Positions 14,501 to 22,487 of a stretch of 45,533 bases of DNA are shown here, piece after piece; positions within the stretch are counted from its first letter, which is position 1, and the number at the start of each line of letters is the position of its first letter. Location: IMG/VR virus record IMGVR_UViG_3300030101_004148, positions 1 to 45,533 of that record, one strand, 5' to 3'. Under the pieces are notes generated by a model. The model saw only the letters and a list, made by a program, of their open reading frames with translations, searched no databases and was not told the DNA's origin. This DNA comes from a virus. A program made the position numbers and the translations under genes.

Positions 14501-17500
14501 ATAAAGGTTCTGGTATTAGTGCAGGATTTATACTGAACACTGTCTTCAACGCGGCTTTTAAATCAGCTGGTAATACACCAGTCTTTGCTCCACCAACCTG
14601 TTTCTTAGCTTTTCTTGATTGTTTCCTGGCAGTGTTTAAACGCTGAACATAATCTTGTTTAGTAAATACATTATCAACAAATGTAAGGAAGCTATCTACG
14701 GATTTTTTATTATTAAGATTTACATTTGCAAATCTTTTTGTAATTGCTTTGACTTTAGACTGTGAAATCTTACCAAGGTTTCTTCCAAAGCTACTTATTA
14801 AACCAGCTATGTTTTTCATAGACTTTTTATAAGCAGCTGCTGATTCTCTTGCAGCTTTAGCTTCTTTTCTTATCTGGTCTTTAAGTGCTACTCTTTCATT
14901 TACTACAACTTTTTTATCTGCAACCTTTGGTCCACCTTGACTATCACCTATTACTTTTTTAACACTTGGTCCTTTCTTAACTTTGACTCCTAAATCTTCC
15001 GTAACCTTTCTAACTAACGCATCAAACTGAACGTCATTAAGTTGAGAACGTAGTTTGGTTTGTGTTAAATATTCAGTTACTTGCTTTACAATGTAAGCAG
15101 GATTCATAGACTTTGGTCTACGACTAAGTATTTTTTTCTTTATGTCTTGTGCTATTTTTTCTACACGACTTTGGTCTGCCGTGACTTGCGGTGCTTCTTG
15201 TGCACCTATATATTCGTTGGGAGATATGCCTTGCTTCTGAGCGTCACGATTTATCGCTGAGAGGATTTTCTTATAAAGACTTGTCCCTTCTTGCTGTTGT
15301 TGAATGGCACTTTGTCTACCATCTGAAAGAATCTGCTGCCTGCTCTCCTTGCCAATAAATCTTGAGTTGATTGCTTTTTTGTCTGTGATTTCATAAGTTA
15401 TATTTTTATTATCTAATAAATCTATTAACGCATCTAATTTTGCGTCCGCTTGTGGGTCACTAAAATCAAATATGTCCAGCAAAGATAGTAAATTATTTGA
15501 CGTATCCAAAGTGTACTCATCAATACCTACTTCTTTTAATGCTTGAAAAGTGCCTTCACTATCAGAAACTTTAATGGTTAATTCGTTTCCGTTATGGTTT
15601 TCTGCACCATCAACAGTATATTCTGCTGCGATGGAAGACTCTTGTACTTCGGGTGCTAACGCTGCTGTAATAGCTGCGTACTGAGAAGCTTGGTCTAATG
15701 TTGCGTTTTTTAATCTTACTACGTTACTTATCTCTCTAATCTTTGTTCCTGCTTCATTTACATAGCCGCCTACAGCTTCATCAACTTCAACCTCAACTCC
15801 TAAATCATTTGCTATGTCAGTTAGGCTTTGTTTGTATTGTTGGTATTCTGGTGACTTTCTTAAACCACCTGCTTCTGTTGTAGATTCTATGGATGTCTCA
15901 AAGAAAGGAGCAACATTTACTTTTATTTCCTCTTGCGTTTGCGTCTCAATAGGCTGGTCAGCAACCTGCTCTTGGGTCTGACTCTCTGGGGTAACGACCC
16001 CTGGGGCGTCTCCTTCTCCCACTTCTGGGCTATCTGTGGTAGATTCTTGTACATCCACCTGCGTTGCGCTTGACTCCTGAATGGCATTGGCTCTTTCGTT
16101 TATTTGTTGGTCTGTTGGTTCAAGTATACCTTCAGATATAAGTTCGTCTTTAGCTTGTTCTTTAGCTTCATCATCATCTAAATCTTTTACGTTCTTAAAC
16201 CTACTTACTTCTTTACCAGCTTTTTTAGCAGCTGCTACTGCTAATTTAAGCATTTCTTTTTGTTTATTATTAACCTGTTCATCAGTAGGATTTTCAATAC
16301 CCTCTGCAAGTAAAGCTTGTATTGCTTCATTTCGTGATATTGATACTAATTTTTTTACGTCCTCCGATATTTGAACCTCTTCACTTAGGTCTGTTTCTGC
16401 TTCGTCTACAATAGTTTGAAGCTCTTCATCAATAGCTTTTATTCGTTCTTTATTTTCTGGACTATCAGGATTTTCCATATTGTTTTTTTCCTGTAGCAGC
16501 TCAATATATTTTTTTCTTCTTTCACCTTTTAAATTATCTGGTGTCTGTTGATTTAAATTAGCTTCTTGTCTTCTGTTCTCATACTTCTGTTCCAGAGCCG
16601 TATCATTTTCAATAACAAACTGTGAGTCGATTATCTCTTGGTCAGTCATGGAGTCAATAGCAGCTTCTACTTCTTCCTTGCTCATTAACATCTTAGTACC
16701 TTTCTTTGTTAAGTAACCATAGCTTGGCGGTTTAAAAAAGTTTTTACCTTTACCTACCATGTTCCTACCTATATCTGTTAAGCTGTTTCCACTAACAGCA
16801 GCGGGAACTGATAAAACAGAAGAAGCTTGTCCTGTTATACCTTCAAATCCAATCTCAGCTACATCCATGTCTTGTCCCGTAACTACTCTTGCAGCAGCTT
16901 CACCAGTTGAACCCCCAATAGCTTCGATACCAGCTGCTTTCAAACCAGCTCGCGCCTTCATTCCTTTTGTAATAACTCTATCTGCGGCTTTTGCAGCCTT
17001 GATACTACTACCCCCTACCTTACTGGCAAAACCTCGTGTAAACGCATCTATAGTACCTATAACAAGACCTCTTGCCATAGCTTTGTTTCTTATGGATTGC
17101 ATAGCAGTAGGGTTTTCTAATATTTTTCTTACACTTTCTTTATCAAATTTTAATCCAGCTCGGTCTATTTCTTCTTTCATAAATTCTGTGAAGGCTAAAC
17201 CAGTTTCAAGTGTGGCACTTGCTCCTAAAATGGCACCGTTTATACCACCACTTACTCCACCTACTAAACCTGCTATACCACTACCTACTGGTCCACCTAT
17301 GGCTCCAGCTACTGCACCTGTTCCAGCTCCAACACCAGCACCTATAGCTGCACCTGCTCCAACACCTGCAAGAACATCTGGGTTTACCATTGATGCAACT
17401 GATGACACAAACAACTGACCAATGACTGACGGATTTGCACCCACACCTAAAATAAATCCCATTACTCCTCCTCCATTATTTTCATAGATTCTATTGAAAG

Positions 17501-18128
17501 ATTTCATTTCATCAGACATACCATAGTTGTCCATGTTCTTAACTGCAGCAATATATTTTTCTACATCTTCCGAAGAAGTTTCACTACCTGATATAAATAA
17601 TCTTCGAGCATCATCAATCGTAGCACCTTGACCAAGACCTTGAGCTCCTGCTCTGTACATATCACCAAAAAAATCTGTAACTGTATTTTTACCCAGCATT
17701 TCTTCAAGCCAAGTATTCTTCTCACCAACATCTACGTTAGCACCAAACTTAGTACCCACTGGTTTATCGGGAAGAGCGGTATCGGGATTTATGAGGTCGT
17801 TTAAACGAGGGTCAATTCTATTTACACTTCTATCTGGTATAGCCGAAGAACCAGGACCTTGAGGCGAAGGAGTCTCTTCTGCAGGTGTTGGCGTACCCGA
17901 ATCCACGGGCTGCTGAGGTCCATCTCCAGAAAAATCTTTTTTTTTTAAGGGTGTTATAAACTCCCCAAACTCTTCTTCATCTTCAAAGACACCTTCAGGC
18001 ATTAATGTAAAAATATCCTCTACACCTTTGTCTTCAATAAATTCTTGCAACTCCTCTATATCACTAAAGGTTCCCTCGGGAACCAATGTAAATAAATCGT
18101 TTAATATTTTTAATTGAATCTCATTCAT
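11523..18128 (-). CDS. Giant internal virion / polyvalent protein (2201 aa)
   Basis: The protein begins with two tandem copies of an acidic motif, LFTLVPEGTF (residues ~12-21) and IFTLMPEGVF (~39-48). A Pro/Ser linker follows, then a Gly/Ala-rich membrane-active region at about 252-305. Long Lys/Glu helical segments, a Leu/Ala-rich C-terminal quarter with PDKAMSRPLWFGKWAD, and a very basic end (several Arg-Arg-Pro and Arg-Arg-Lys patches) complete it. This layout fits the largest ejection protein of short-tailed phages (T7 gp16 position) and the large polyvalent proteins sent into the host with DNA. I see no lysozyme motif and no RNA-polymerase DxDGD. The Gly/Ala zone could form the envelope channel, and the basic tail could hold DNA. 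One GTTTAAAC lies at each of 14634 and 17799. Confidence 0.65.
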   Translation of the reverse strand: MNEIQLKILNDLFTLVPEGTFSDIEELQEFIEDKGVEDIFTLMPEGVFEDEEEFGEFITPLKKKDFSGDGPQQPVDSGTPTPAEETPSPQGPGSSAIPDRSVNRIDPRLNDLINPDTALPDKPVGTKFGANVDVGEKNTWLEEMLGKNTVTDFFGDMYRAGAQGLGQGATIDDARRLFISGSETSSEDVEKYIAAVKNMDNYGMSDEMKSFNRIYENNGGGVMGFILGVGANPSVIGQLFVSSVASMVNPDVLAGVGAGAAIGAGVGAGTGAVAGAIGGPVGSGIAGLVGGVSGGINGAILGASATLETGLAFTEFMKEEIDRAGLKFDKESVRKILENPTAMQSIRNKAMARGLVIGTIDAFTRGFASKVGGSSIKAAKAADRVITKGMKARAGLKAAGIEAIGGSTGEAAARVVTGQDMDVAEIGFEGITGQASSVLSVPAAVSGNSLTDIGRNMVGKGKNFFKPPSYGYLTKKGTKMLMSKEEVEAAIDSMTDQEIIDSQFVIENDTALEQKYENRRQEANLNQQTPDNLKGERRKKYIELLQEKNNMENPDSPENKERIKAIDEELQTIVDEAETDLSEEVQISEDVKKLVSISRNEAIQALLAEGIENPTDEQVNNKQKEMLKLAVAAAKKAGKEVSRFKNVKDLDDDEAKEQAKDELISEGILEPTDQQINERANAIQESSATQVDVQESTTDSPEVGEGDAPGVVTPESQTQEQVADQPIETQTQEEIKVNVAPFFETSIESTTEAGGLRKSPEYQQYKQSLTDIANDLGVEVEVDEAVGGYVNEAGTKIREISNVVRLKNATLDQASQYAAITAALAPEVQESSIAAEYTVDGAENHNGNELTIKVSDSEGTFQALKEVGIDEYTLDTSNNLLSLLDIFDFSDPQADAKLDALIDLLDNKNITYEITDKKAINSRFIGKESRQQILSDGRQSAIQQQQEGTSLYKKILSAINRDAQKQGISPNEYIGAQEAPQVTADQSRVEKIAQDIKKKILSRRPKSMNPAYIVKQVTEYLTQTKLRSQLNDVQFDALVRKVTEDLGVKVKKGPSVKKVIGDSQGGPKVADKKVVVNERVALKDQIRKEAKAARESAAAYKKSMKNIAGLISSFGRNLGKISQSKVKAITKRFANVNLNNKKSVDSFLTFVDNVFTKQDYVQRLNTARKQSRKAKKQVGGAKTGVLPADLKAALKTVFSINPALIPEPLLDSFIELSAEYGSGKKVPAFKKAQETLPKALEIINGVQENINQDIDSIKAEPTPDDFDADATIKNISEKQKTVTQADLNNIPDKRAKEDARQILNMTPEQMKQLDDSDLKVLEQIIENIKNGFAGKPVTDIATKLNAIKSFEQVNPIIKAFTQNKYVDAITNLYSKIKASRTGRGFLTERIRSLSTFFIDDVFGNRNSKTLYNNTFGKIARSLETVKSKIKRLEVKVNAAEKLLNTDGNRLGITRNALVKKKYKLRMLQLQREHESNFVDGKPNAKTPPAIDFINKTLEAIENDGILNEQDATILNELKTEFEVDGQISLEKIENSLTAKEKKALALYDDVNNSLASEAEYNAANLHGQPVELYNNYSHRYVIDAKTKNEQTVQKLVDKVNNNITSTKSNTIVTRTNGAKPISFDPSFSAMRGAQETIMDYEMTQTLREVEQTLNKVKEDAKSGSKDAKKAINAIIKAKTEIVDIILKGTYTDTPSGNLSAMNLMRLGYQATLGSIYRMGAEIVANFGIMLKNPAMAARAYKNFATWVANPKNVTAGFDAMTNLRSSQTSKLYNADVMESKHTQMSDYGGLDAKAGSATNRVNNVFGEILKYTGLKLTGRIVNQIASNIITFPDKAMSRPLWFGKWADSFEAQVKEMTGEDVKITKKDFQEIADGTSRYLSPEFKEARDNATAMADGEVVTMATSNNAADAIIKNMRRPGEKSGMAIYRMANSFMARFSLFEFATARNAIFALFNKGDLSKAEAAGLLAGITFRMSAYMTTYGMLTSMLDEELFDAEDDKEENIEDVMARQIVGAMISLLARQSLGNIPMLPINFYLEESVNRNLLEDLRDGEEYDKYKHSIVFSQIGVEDLKKKSLEEIFLDSFAGPYGPMINTLSRLLKVGVTSQTAVKPETRQKAMDEIENRLIIEVLGNLGLVPFYKDVRRVVIKDMFPPETELTPEQKKRLKKIKEQEEKRRPQRERSGDRRKTKNRRPKRVRVNRR

Positions 18129-18131
18129 AAC

Positions 18132-20288
18132 TTATTTCAAGTTGTATTCTTTTTTATAATCCGCCGCAGTCTTTCCAGGGTTATCTTTCAACCAGACCAT
18201 TAAAGTAGGTCTAAATGTTTGTCCTGATTTCTTACCTCTTCTTTTATTAGCAGATTTATTAACCCAGTTCATAGCTTCCGCAACATGATTAGCTAATTGA
18301 GCCATTGAAGTTCCGCCTTTAGTTGAACCAAGATATTCATTTTTTGTCTGAAGTGTATTCATAACTTTTTCAATACTTGCTTCTTCAGGTTTTTCAATAC
18401 CTCTTGCTTTAATCAGCGCAATAGCCTCCTCTCTTGTAGGTTTATATTGATATGATACTCTGGCTTTAGCTGGAGTACCGTAAACTTCAATTTGTAAATT
18501 AGTTAATCCCGCATCTGCAAAAACTTTTTTATCATTTTCACTTAGGAAATCATTAAGGGCTGTATTCAATTTATCTTGAACGGTGCTATCTAAGTTTGTT
18601 ACGTCTACGATGTCTCCTAAATTAGCGTCATTTTTAAAATAATCTGCAAGAGTTTTATCCTCTCCGTTTATATCAAACACAGTTGCTGAGGTAGTTCCTG
18701 TAACAGCATCTTCTTGAGCTTCTTCAAATCCTACATTTCTATTCTCACCTCTATCACCTAACGTTACGTTATCTTTTATTCTTTGTGTAACCTCAGTAGT
18801 TGAAAGGTCATATCCTTCTTGGTCTCCAAATGGACTTAACACATCATAAAGAGAAGCTATGTCTTCTTGTAAGGTAGTTTCTCCAGCTAACGAATTATCA
18901 TCATTATATCTTCTTCTCTGTATTTGTATAGGCTCTCTACCATCAAACTCTACTAATATAATATCATCTGTAATATCTACATTAGTTATAACAGGATTAC
19001 CATTATCAATGTTTTGTTCGTTTCTTGCTTGTATAAGTTTGTTTAATTGTGATTCAGCAGACCCTAAATCTGTGTCTGTTAATACACGATTTAAATCATT
19101 TAGGTATCCGTTTATATTCTTATCAAGAGTATCTTTATTTATAGTAGCTGAAGAATCTTGTTGTTTCTGTTGACCACCAAGACCAGCGTTATTTTTAACT
19201 ACCATGTCTAACTGAGAATTAATTGCGTTCTTAGCTAAACTTTCAGCTTGCTTCATCTGTTCATCTGATATAGTAACTTGCGGCGGACCACCATCAACTT
19301 TTGTAAAAATGGCGAGATTATTATTTTTTGCTACGTTTTCATCATCAGTAAAAAAATACCCCATACCAGAGTTCATCAAATATTCAGCAGCCTTATTTGA
19401 GTTACCAACTACACCTTTAGCTTGTTGAGCCATCCAATCATCAAAAGACATTTTATTCCCATTAGCATCAGTAAAGCCTTCACCCTCAACATCATCGAAC
19501 AACTGTCTGAAATCTTCAATACTCTTCACATCTTTACCTCCTGATAAAACAGTATATGAACTCATAGTAGAAGTTACGACCTCTGCTAAATTAGCGGTTA
19601 CCATATTTTTTACATCTTCACTCAAGTTAGCTGAATCTTCTTGAAACGCTATCATGTTTACCATAGATGATGGTGATTGATAAGCACCAGGATTTTTAGC
19701 TCTATCAGGTAATACAAATTTACCATTCTCTTCCTGCATTTCAACTAAAAACAATTCACCTGATGCAGGGTCTGTCCAAAGCTTTTTATTTTTTACATTA
19801 CCAAAACTAAACCCTGTGCCTCTAAAATACTCTTCTAAGTTTGAAGCAGAACCGTCTTGTATTCTTTTCATTCCCTCTTGATATTTAGCATCATAATTTT
19901 TTGCATAGTTACTTAAAGATTTGTAACCATCTTTTTGCTGCTGCATAATTAACATGTAGTCTTTCGGGTCTAACAGACCACGTCTAACTAAATCCATGTT
20001 TGCTTGTAAAGTATTTTTAGAAAAGTCTGAACCATCTATAAGTAGAGTGTTCATTGAACCTGACTGAACATCAGCGATTTCACTAAGCGTCGTCATTGCC
20101 GCAGAAGTGTCATCAATAATTTTTTGTTTAGCAGCGTCTCTCTGTTGCTTGATGGTGTTTAAACCCTTTGTTAAATTCACCGCAACCTGACCCCAATTAA
20201 CGGTTTCCTCTCTACCTGCGTAAAGAGAATATTTATTTGCTGCCTTCGGTTCTTGAGTATTACCTTTGTTTATTACTTCTTCAGCCAT
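18132..20288 (-). CDS. Internal virion (ejection) protein (718 aa)
   Basis: It lies between the 281-aa and 2201-aa genes, the order of T7 gp14-gp15-gp16. The sequence is soluble, hydrophilic and largely helical, rich in Gln, Asp and Asn (QQQKDGYKSLSNYAKN near residue 115). A basic C-terminal stretch (NKSANKRRGKKSGQ) precedes TAADYKKEYNLK. There is no signal peptide or membrane segment. Size and neighbours suggest the middle ejectosome component. Assignment is by position and composition, since the family is not recognisable by eye. Confidence 0.5.
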   Translation of the reverse strand: MAEEVINKGNTQEPKAANKYSLYAGREETVNWGQVAVNLTKGLNTIKQQRDAAKQKIIDDTSAAMTTLSEIADVQSGSMNTLLIDGSDFSKNTLQANMDLVRRGLLDPKDYMLIMQQQKDGYKSLSNYAKNYDAKYQEGMKRIQDGSASNLEEYFRGTGFSFGNVKNKKLWTDPASGELFLVEMQEENGKFVLPDRAKNPGAYQSPSSMVNMIAFQEDSANLSEDVKNMVTANLAEVVTSTMSSYTVLSGGKDVKSIEDFRQLFDDVEGEGFTDANGNKMSFDDWMAQQAKGVVGNSNKAAEYLMNSGMGYFFTDDENVAKNNNLAIFTKVDGGPPQVTISDEQMKQAESLAKNAINSQLDMVVKNNAGLGGQQKQQDSSATINKDTLDKNINGYLNDLNRVLTDTDLGSAESQLNKLIQARNEQNIDNGNPVITNVDITDDIILVEFDGREPIQIQRRRYNDDNSLAGETTLQEDIASLYDVLSPFGDQEGYDLSTTEVTQRIKDNVTLGDRGENRNVGFEEAQEDAVTGTTSATVFDINGEDKTLADYFKNDANLGDIVDVTNLDSTVQDKLNTALNDFLSENDKKVFADAGLTNLQIEVYGTPAKARVSYQYKPTREEAIALIKARGIEKPEEASIEKVMNTLQTKNEYLGSTKGGTSMAQLANHVAEAMNWVNKSANKRRGKKSGQTFRPTLMVWLKDNPGKTAADYKKEYNLK

Positions 20289-20292
20289 GTTA

Positions 20293-21138
20293 TTAATATC
20301 CGTATAGTAATTTTTGTAATGAAACTAAATCAGTAACATCTCCGATTCCGTCTTGTAAGTTTTTGAATCTTGGGTCATCGCCCGTGAACAACTCTTTAGC
20401 CTTCTCTATATCAATATTACCTCCAGTTTTTAATTGTCTTACTTCCCTTGGAGTTAATTCAAGTTTTCTTAATCTATCAGCTCTTTGTTTTTGTGTTAAA
20501 CCAGTTCCTCCTTCTTCTATGGTCTTACCTAAAGTTTCACTTGTACCGAAACCTGATTCCAATTTCTGTCCAGCTCTATCAGCTTTTGATGTTCCAAACA
20601 ATGGAACTAATGAAGAAGCTTGTTGTACAGCTTGACTTGCTGCAGATATACCCCCTTGAATACCTTGGGCATATTGTTGATTGTAGTCTCTTGCCATTTG
20701 CGCCTGGTCAGCTGCAGCTCCAACTTCCATCTCTATTAACTGCTGATTCATTGCATCTTTAGCTTTGGCTTTCATAGCTGCGTTATCATAAAGTGCTTGT
20801 TGCATACCAGTTCTAACTGTTTCGTTAGCTTGAGCTGCCGCTTGCTGTAATCCACCTACACCTGCTGCTAAATTTCTTGCATCCCCTTGTTGTAATGCTG
20901 CTAAAGCTTGAGCAGCTACTTGTTGATTCTGTTTGTACTGATTTTCAAATGCGTCGATTGGTACGTTAAGAGTTTCATAAAAGTTTTTCTCCGCTCTTTC
21001 TTTTGCTTTTTGCATTAGTTTTTTCTGTTGGTTCATGGCTGTTCTTTGTTCACGTCTTGCTTTTGCTGCCTGTGCGAAACTTACTCCTGAACCTGCTGCT
21101 GATAGTGCTAATCCTATACCTGCTATTACTCCTGACAT
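20293..21138 (-). CDS. Internal virion protein, T7 gp14-like (281 aa)
   Basis: The N-terminus is a short hydrophobic Gly/Ala helix (GVIAGIGLALSAAGSGVSFAQAAKARRE, residues 3-30, spanning the membrane-like part and its basic flank). Long Ala/Gln-rich helices follow to about residue 190. T7 gp14-type proteins share this small size, the membrane-seeking N-terminus and the Ala/Gln helices, and form the outer-membrane part of the ejection channel. It overlaps the cupin gene by 13 bases and precedes the two larger candidate ejection proteins. Confidence 0.6.
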   Translation of the reverse strand: MSGVIAGIGLALSAAGSGVSFAQAAKARREQRTAMNQQKKLMQKAKERAEKNFYETLNVPIDAFENQYKQNQQVAAQALAALQQGDARNLAAGVGGLQQAAAQANETVRTGMQQALYDNAAMKAKAKDAMNQQLIEMEVGAAADQAQMARDYNQQYAQGIQGGISAASQAVQQASSLVPLFGTSKADRAGQKLESGFGTSETLGKTIEEGGTGLTQKQRADRLRKLELTPREVRQLKTGGNIDIEKAKELFTGDDPRFKNLQDGIGDVTDLVSLQKLLYGY

Positions 21139-21680
21139 AATTTTAAAGCTTTATTAATTATTTTTTTTGGTAATTGTTTATAATGACTTGCATATATTTC
21201 TTTTTCTGCTTCCTCTACTGTTTTTGCATCTGTCTTGTAAACACACACCCATATAGTATCTTCATGTATATAAAATATTCTTTGAGTTCCAACCTGTGTA
21301 AACACAGTATGTGGAGCTTCAAGAGTAATAACCTTACCCTCATCATTCAAAAAAGAAACTTTACCCTGAAGTAAAAAAGACGGATGCTGTTGTTTATGTA
21401 TAAACGAAACAGTCAGATGTCCCTTCGGCATAAATATTTCTCTGGTATATAAACCACCTTCCATGTGATGCTTTAATGGATAATATTCCTGCATCAATTC
21501 TTCCTGTGGTTTTCCTACCTCATGAGTTGCTGCACCTTCTAAAACAGATATTTGTTCACGAAATGCAGATATCTTATCCCATAAAATACCTTTGTTATAG
21601 TGAACAGCATTTAAAATATCTTCTGGCTTATACTCTTTAGTTACCAAAGATTCTTGCATGTTGTATACTATTTCAGACAA
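21126..21680 (-). CDS. Cupin-fold protein (184 aa)
   Basis: A helical N-terminus is followed by a double-stranded beta-helix pattern at about residues 75-155. It contains YTREIFMPKGHLTVSFIHKQ (first strands), HPSFLLQGKVSFLNDEGKV, ITLEAPHTVFTQVGTQRIFY and DTIWVCVYKT. Several His residues sit where cupins bind metal, but the canonical pair is incomplete, so enzymatic activity is uncertain. It lies among tail and ejection genes, overlapping the 281-aa gene. It may be a structural or host-modifying cupin, as found in many marine phages. Confidence 0.6.
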   Translation of the reverse strand: MSEIVYNMQESLVTKEYKPEDILNAVHYNKGILWDKISAFREQISVLEGAATHEVGKPQEELMQEYYPLKHHMEGGLYTREIFMPKGHLTVSFIHKQQHPSFLLQGKVSFLNDEGKVITLEAPHTVFTQVGTQRIFYIHEDTIWVCVYKTDAKTVEEAEKEIYASHYKQLPKKIINKALKLCQE

Positions 21681-21693
21681 AGATAATAAATTT

Positions 21694-22485
21694 CTATGGA
21701 AAACTTTTCATCACACTGCTACCTACCGAGAACAGCTCTACAGGCGTAGTATCATTATTAGATAAAGTAAATTCCATATAATATCCTCTCATTCCGTATG
21801 ACTCAGCAACAGTGTTATTAGTAAATAAAATAAAATCTCCATTCACTGGTCCAACAGGAGCTGGAGGTCCAGCTGGTATAGTTTCATTTACTGTAATGGT
21901 ATTATCATTTCTATTAATTCCTGTTATTGTTCCTGCTATTACTGGAGCATTACCGCCAACTAAAGTATATATAACTGCACCAATACTAACTATGTTTCCA
22001 ATAGGCTGTCCTAACGTAACAACTCTTGCTGTGTTTGGTCCAGTAGGGGGAATACTTACAGCTCCCAAACCATTTGCATAACGTAAACTAAAATTAGTTA
22101 CGCCTTCTAAATGTCTTACATAGGCATACCACTCTCCTTCTTTCTGTTCGAAATGTATCTCATCTACATCTCCTTGACTTAAATCAGTAGTCAATGTAGT
22201 ACAGTCCCAAGCAGCATTGCTCTCAAAGGATAAAGTTTTAAATAACTTAATTGAAAGGGTTGGCTCTGGATTAAACACACTGGTAATTGTAGAAGGGGCT
22301 TGGCTACCAGGTACATTATAATATTCGTTACGTTGATTATTAGTGTTATGTCTGAATAAATTACCTCTATTAAATGTATATAAAAAAGCATTCATTCCTA
22401 TTATATATTCAGGCATGAATGTATAGAACGAAGGCCATCCATCGTTTTCTGGTTTATATGTTAGTGTATAATTTTGTAAACTCAT
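21694..22485 (-). CDS. Tail nozzle/ring-associated structural protein (263 aa)
   Basis: The N-terminus (YKPENDGWPSFYTFMPEY, residues 10-27, then NAFLYTFNRGNLFRHN) is the pattern seen in crAss-like phage tail-barrel proteins. The remainder is beta-rich with no Lys/Arg clusters, ending in a strand-turn-strand region. It lies directly downstream of the nozzle and surface-protein genes, so it likely belongs to the tail assembly. The specific role (ring versus nozzle cap) cannot be decided. Confidence 0.55.
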   Translation of the reverse strand: MSLQNYTLTYKPENDGWPSFYTFMPEYIIGMNAFLYTFNRGNLFRHNTNNQRNEYYNVPGSQAPSTITSVFNPEPTLSIKLFKTLSFESNAAWDCTTLTTDLSQGDVDEIHFEQKEGEWYAYVRHLEGVTNFSLRYANGLGAVSIPPTGPNTARVVTLGQPIGNIVSIGAVIYTLVGGNAPVIAGTITGINRNDNTITVNETIPAGPPAPVGPVNGDFILFTNNTVAESYGMRGYYMEFTLSNNDTTPVELFSVGSSVMKSFP

Positions 22486-22487
22486 AT

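Noticed and set aside
16759-17418. 219-aa + strand frame opposite the Gly/Ala region of the giant protein
   Set aside because: Ala/Pro/Ser-rich complement of a Gly/Ala repeat region; no promoter, no coupling, late-strand context all around.
11523-18128. Virion RNA polymerase of the crAss-like type
   Set aside because: I looked for DxDGD-type catalytic motifs in the giant protein and found none; composition fits an ejection or polyvalent protein better.
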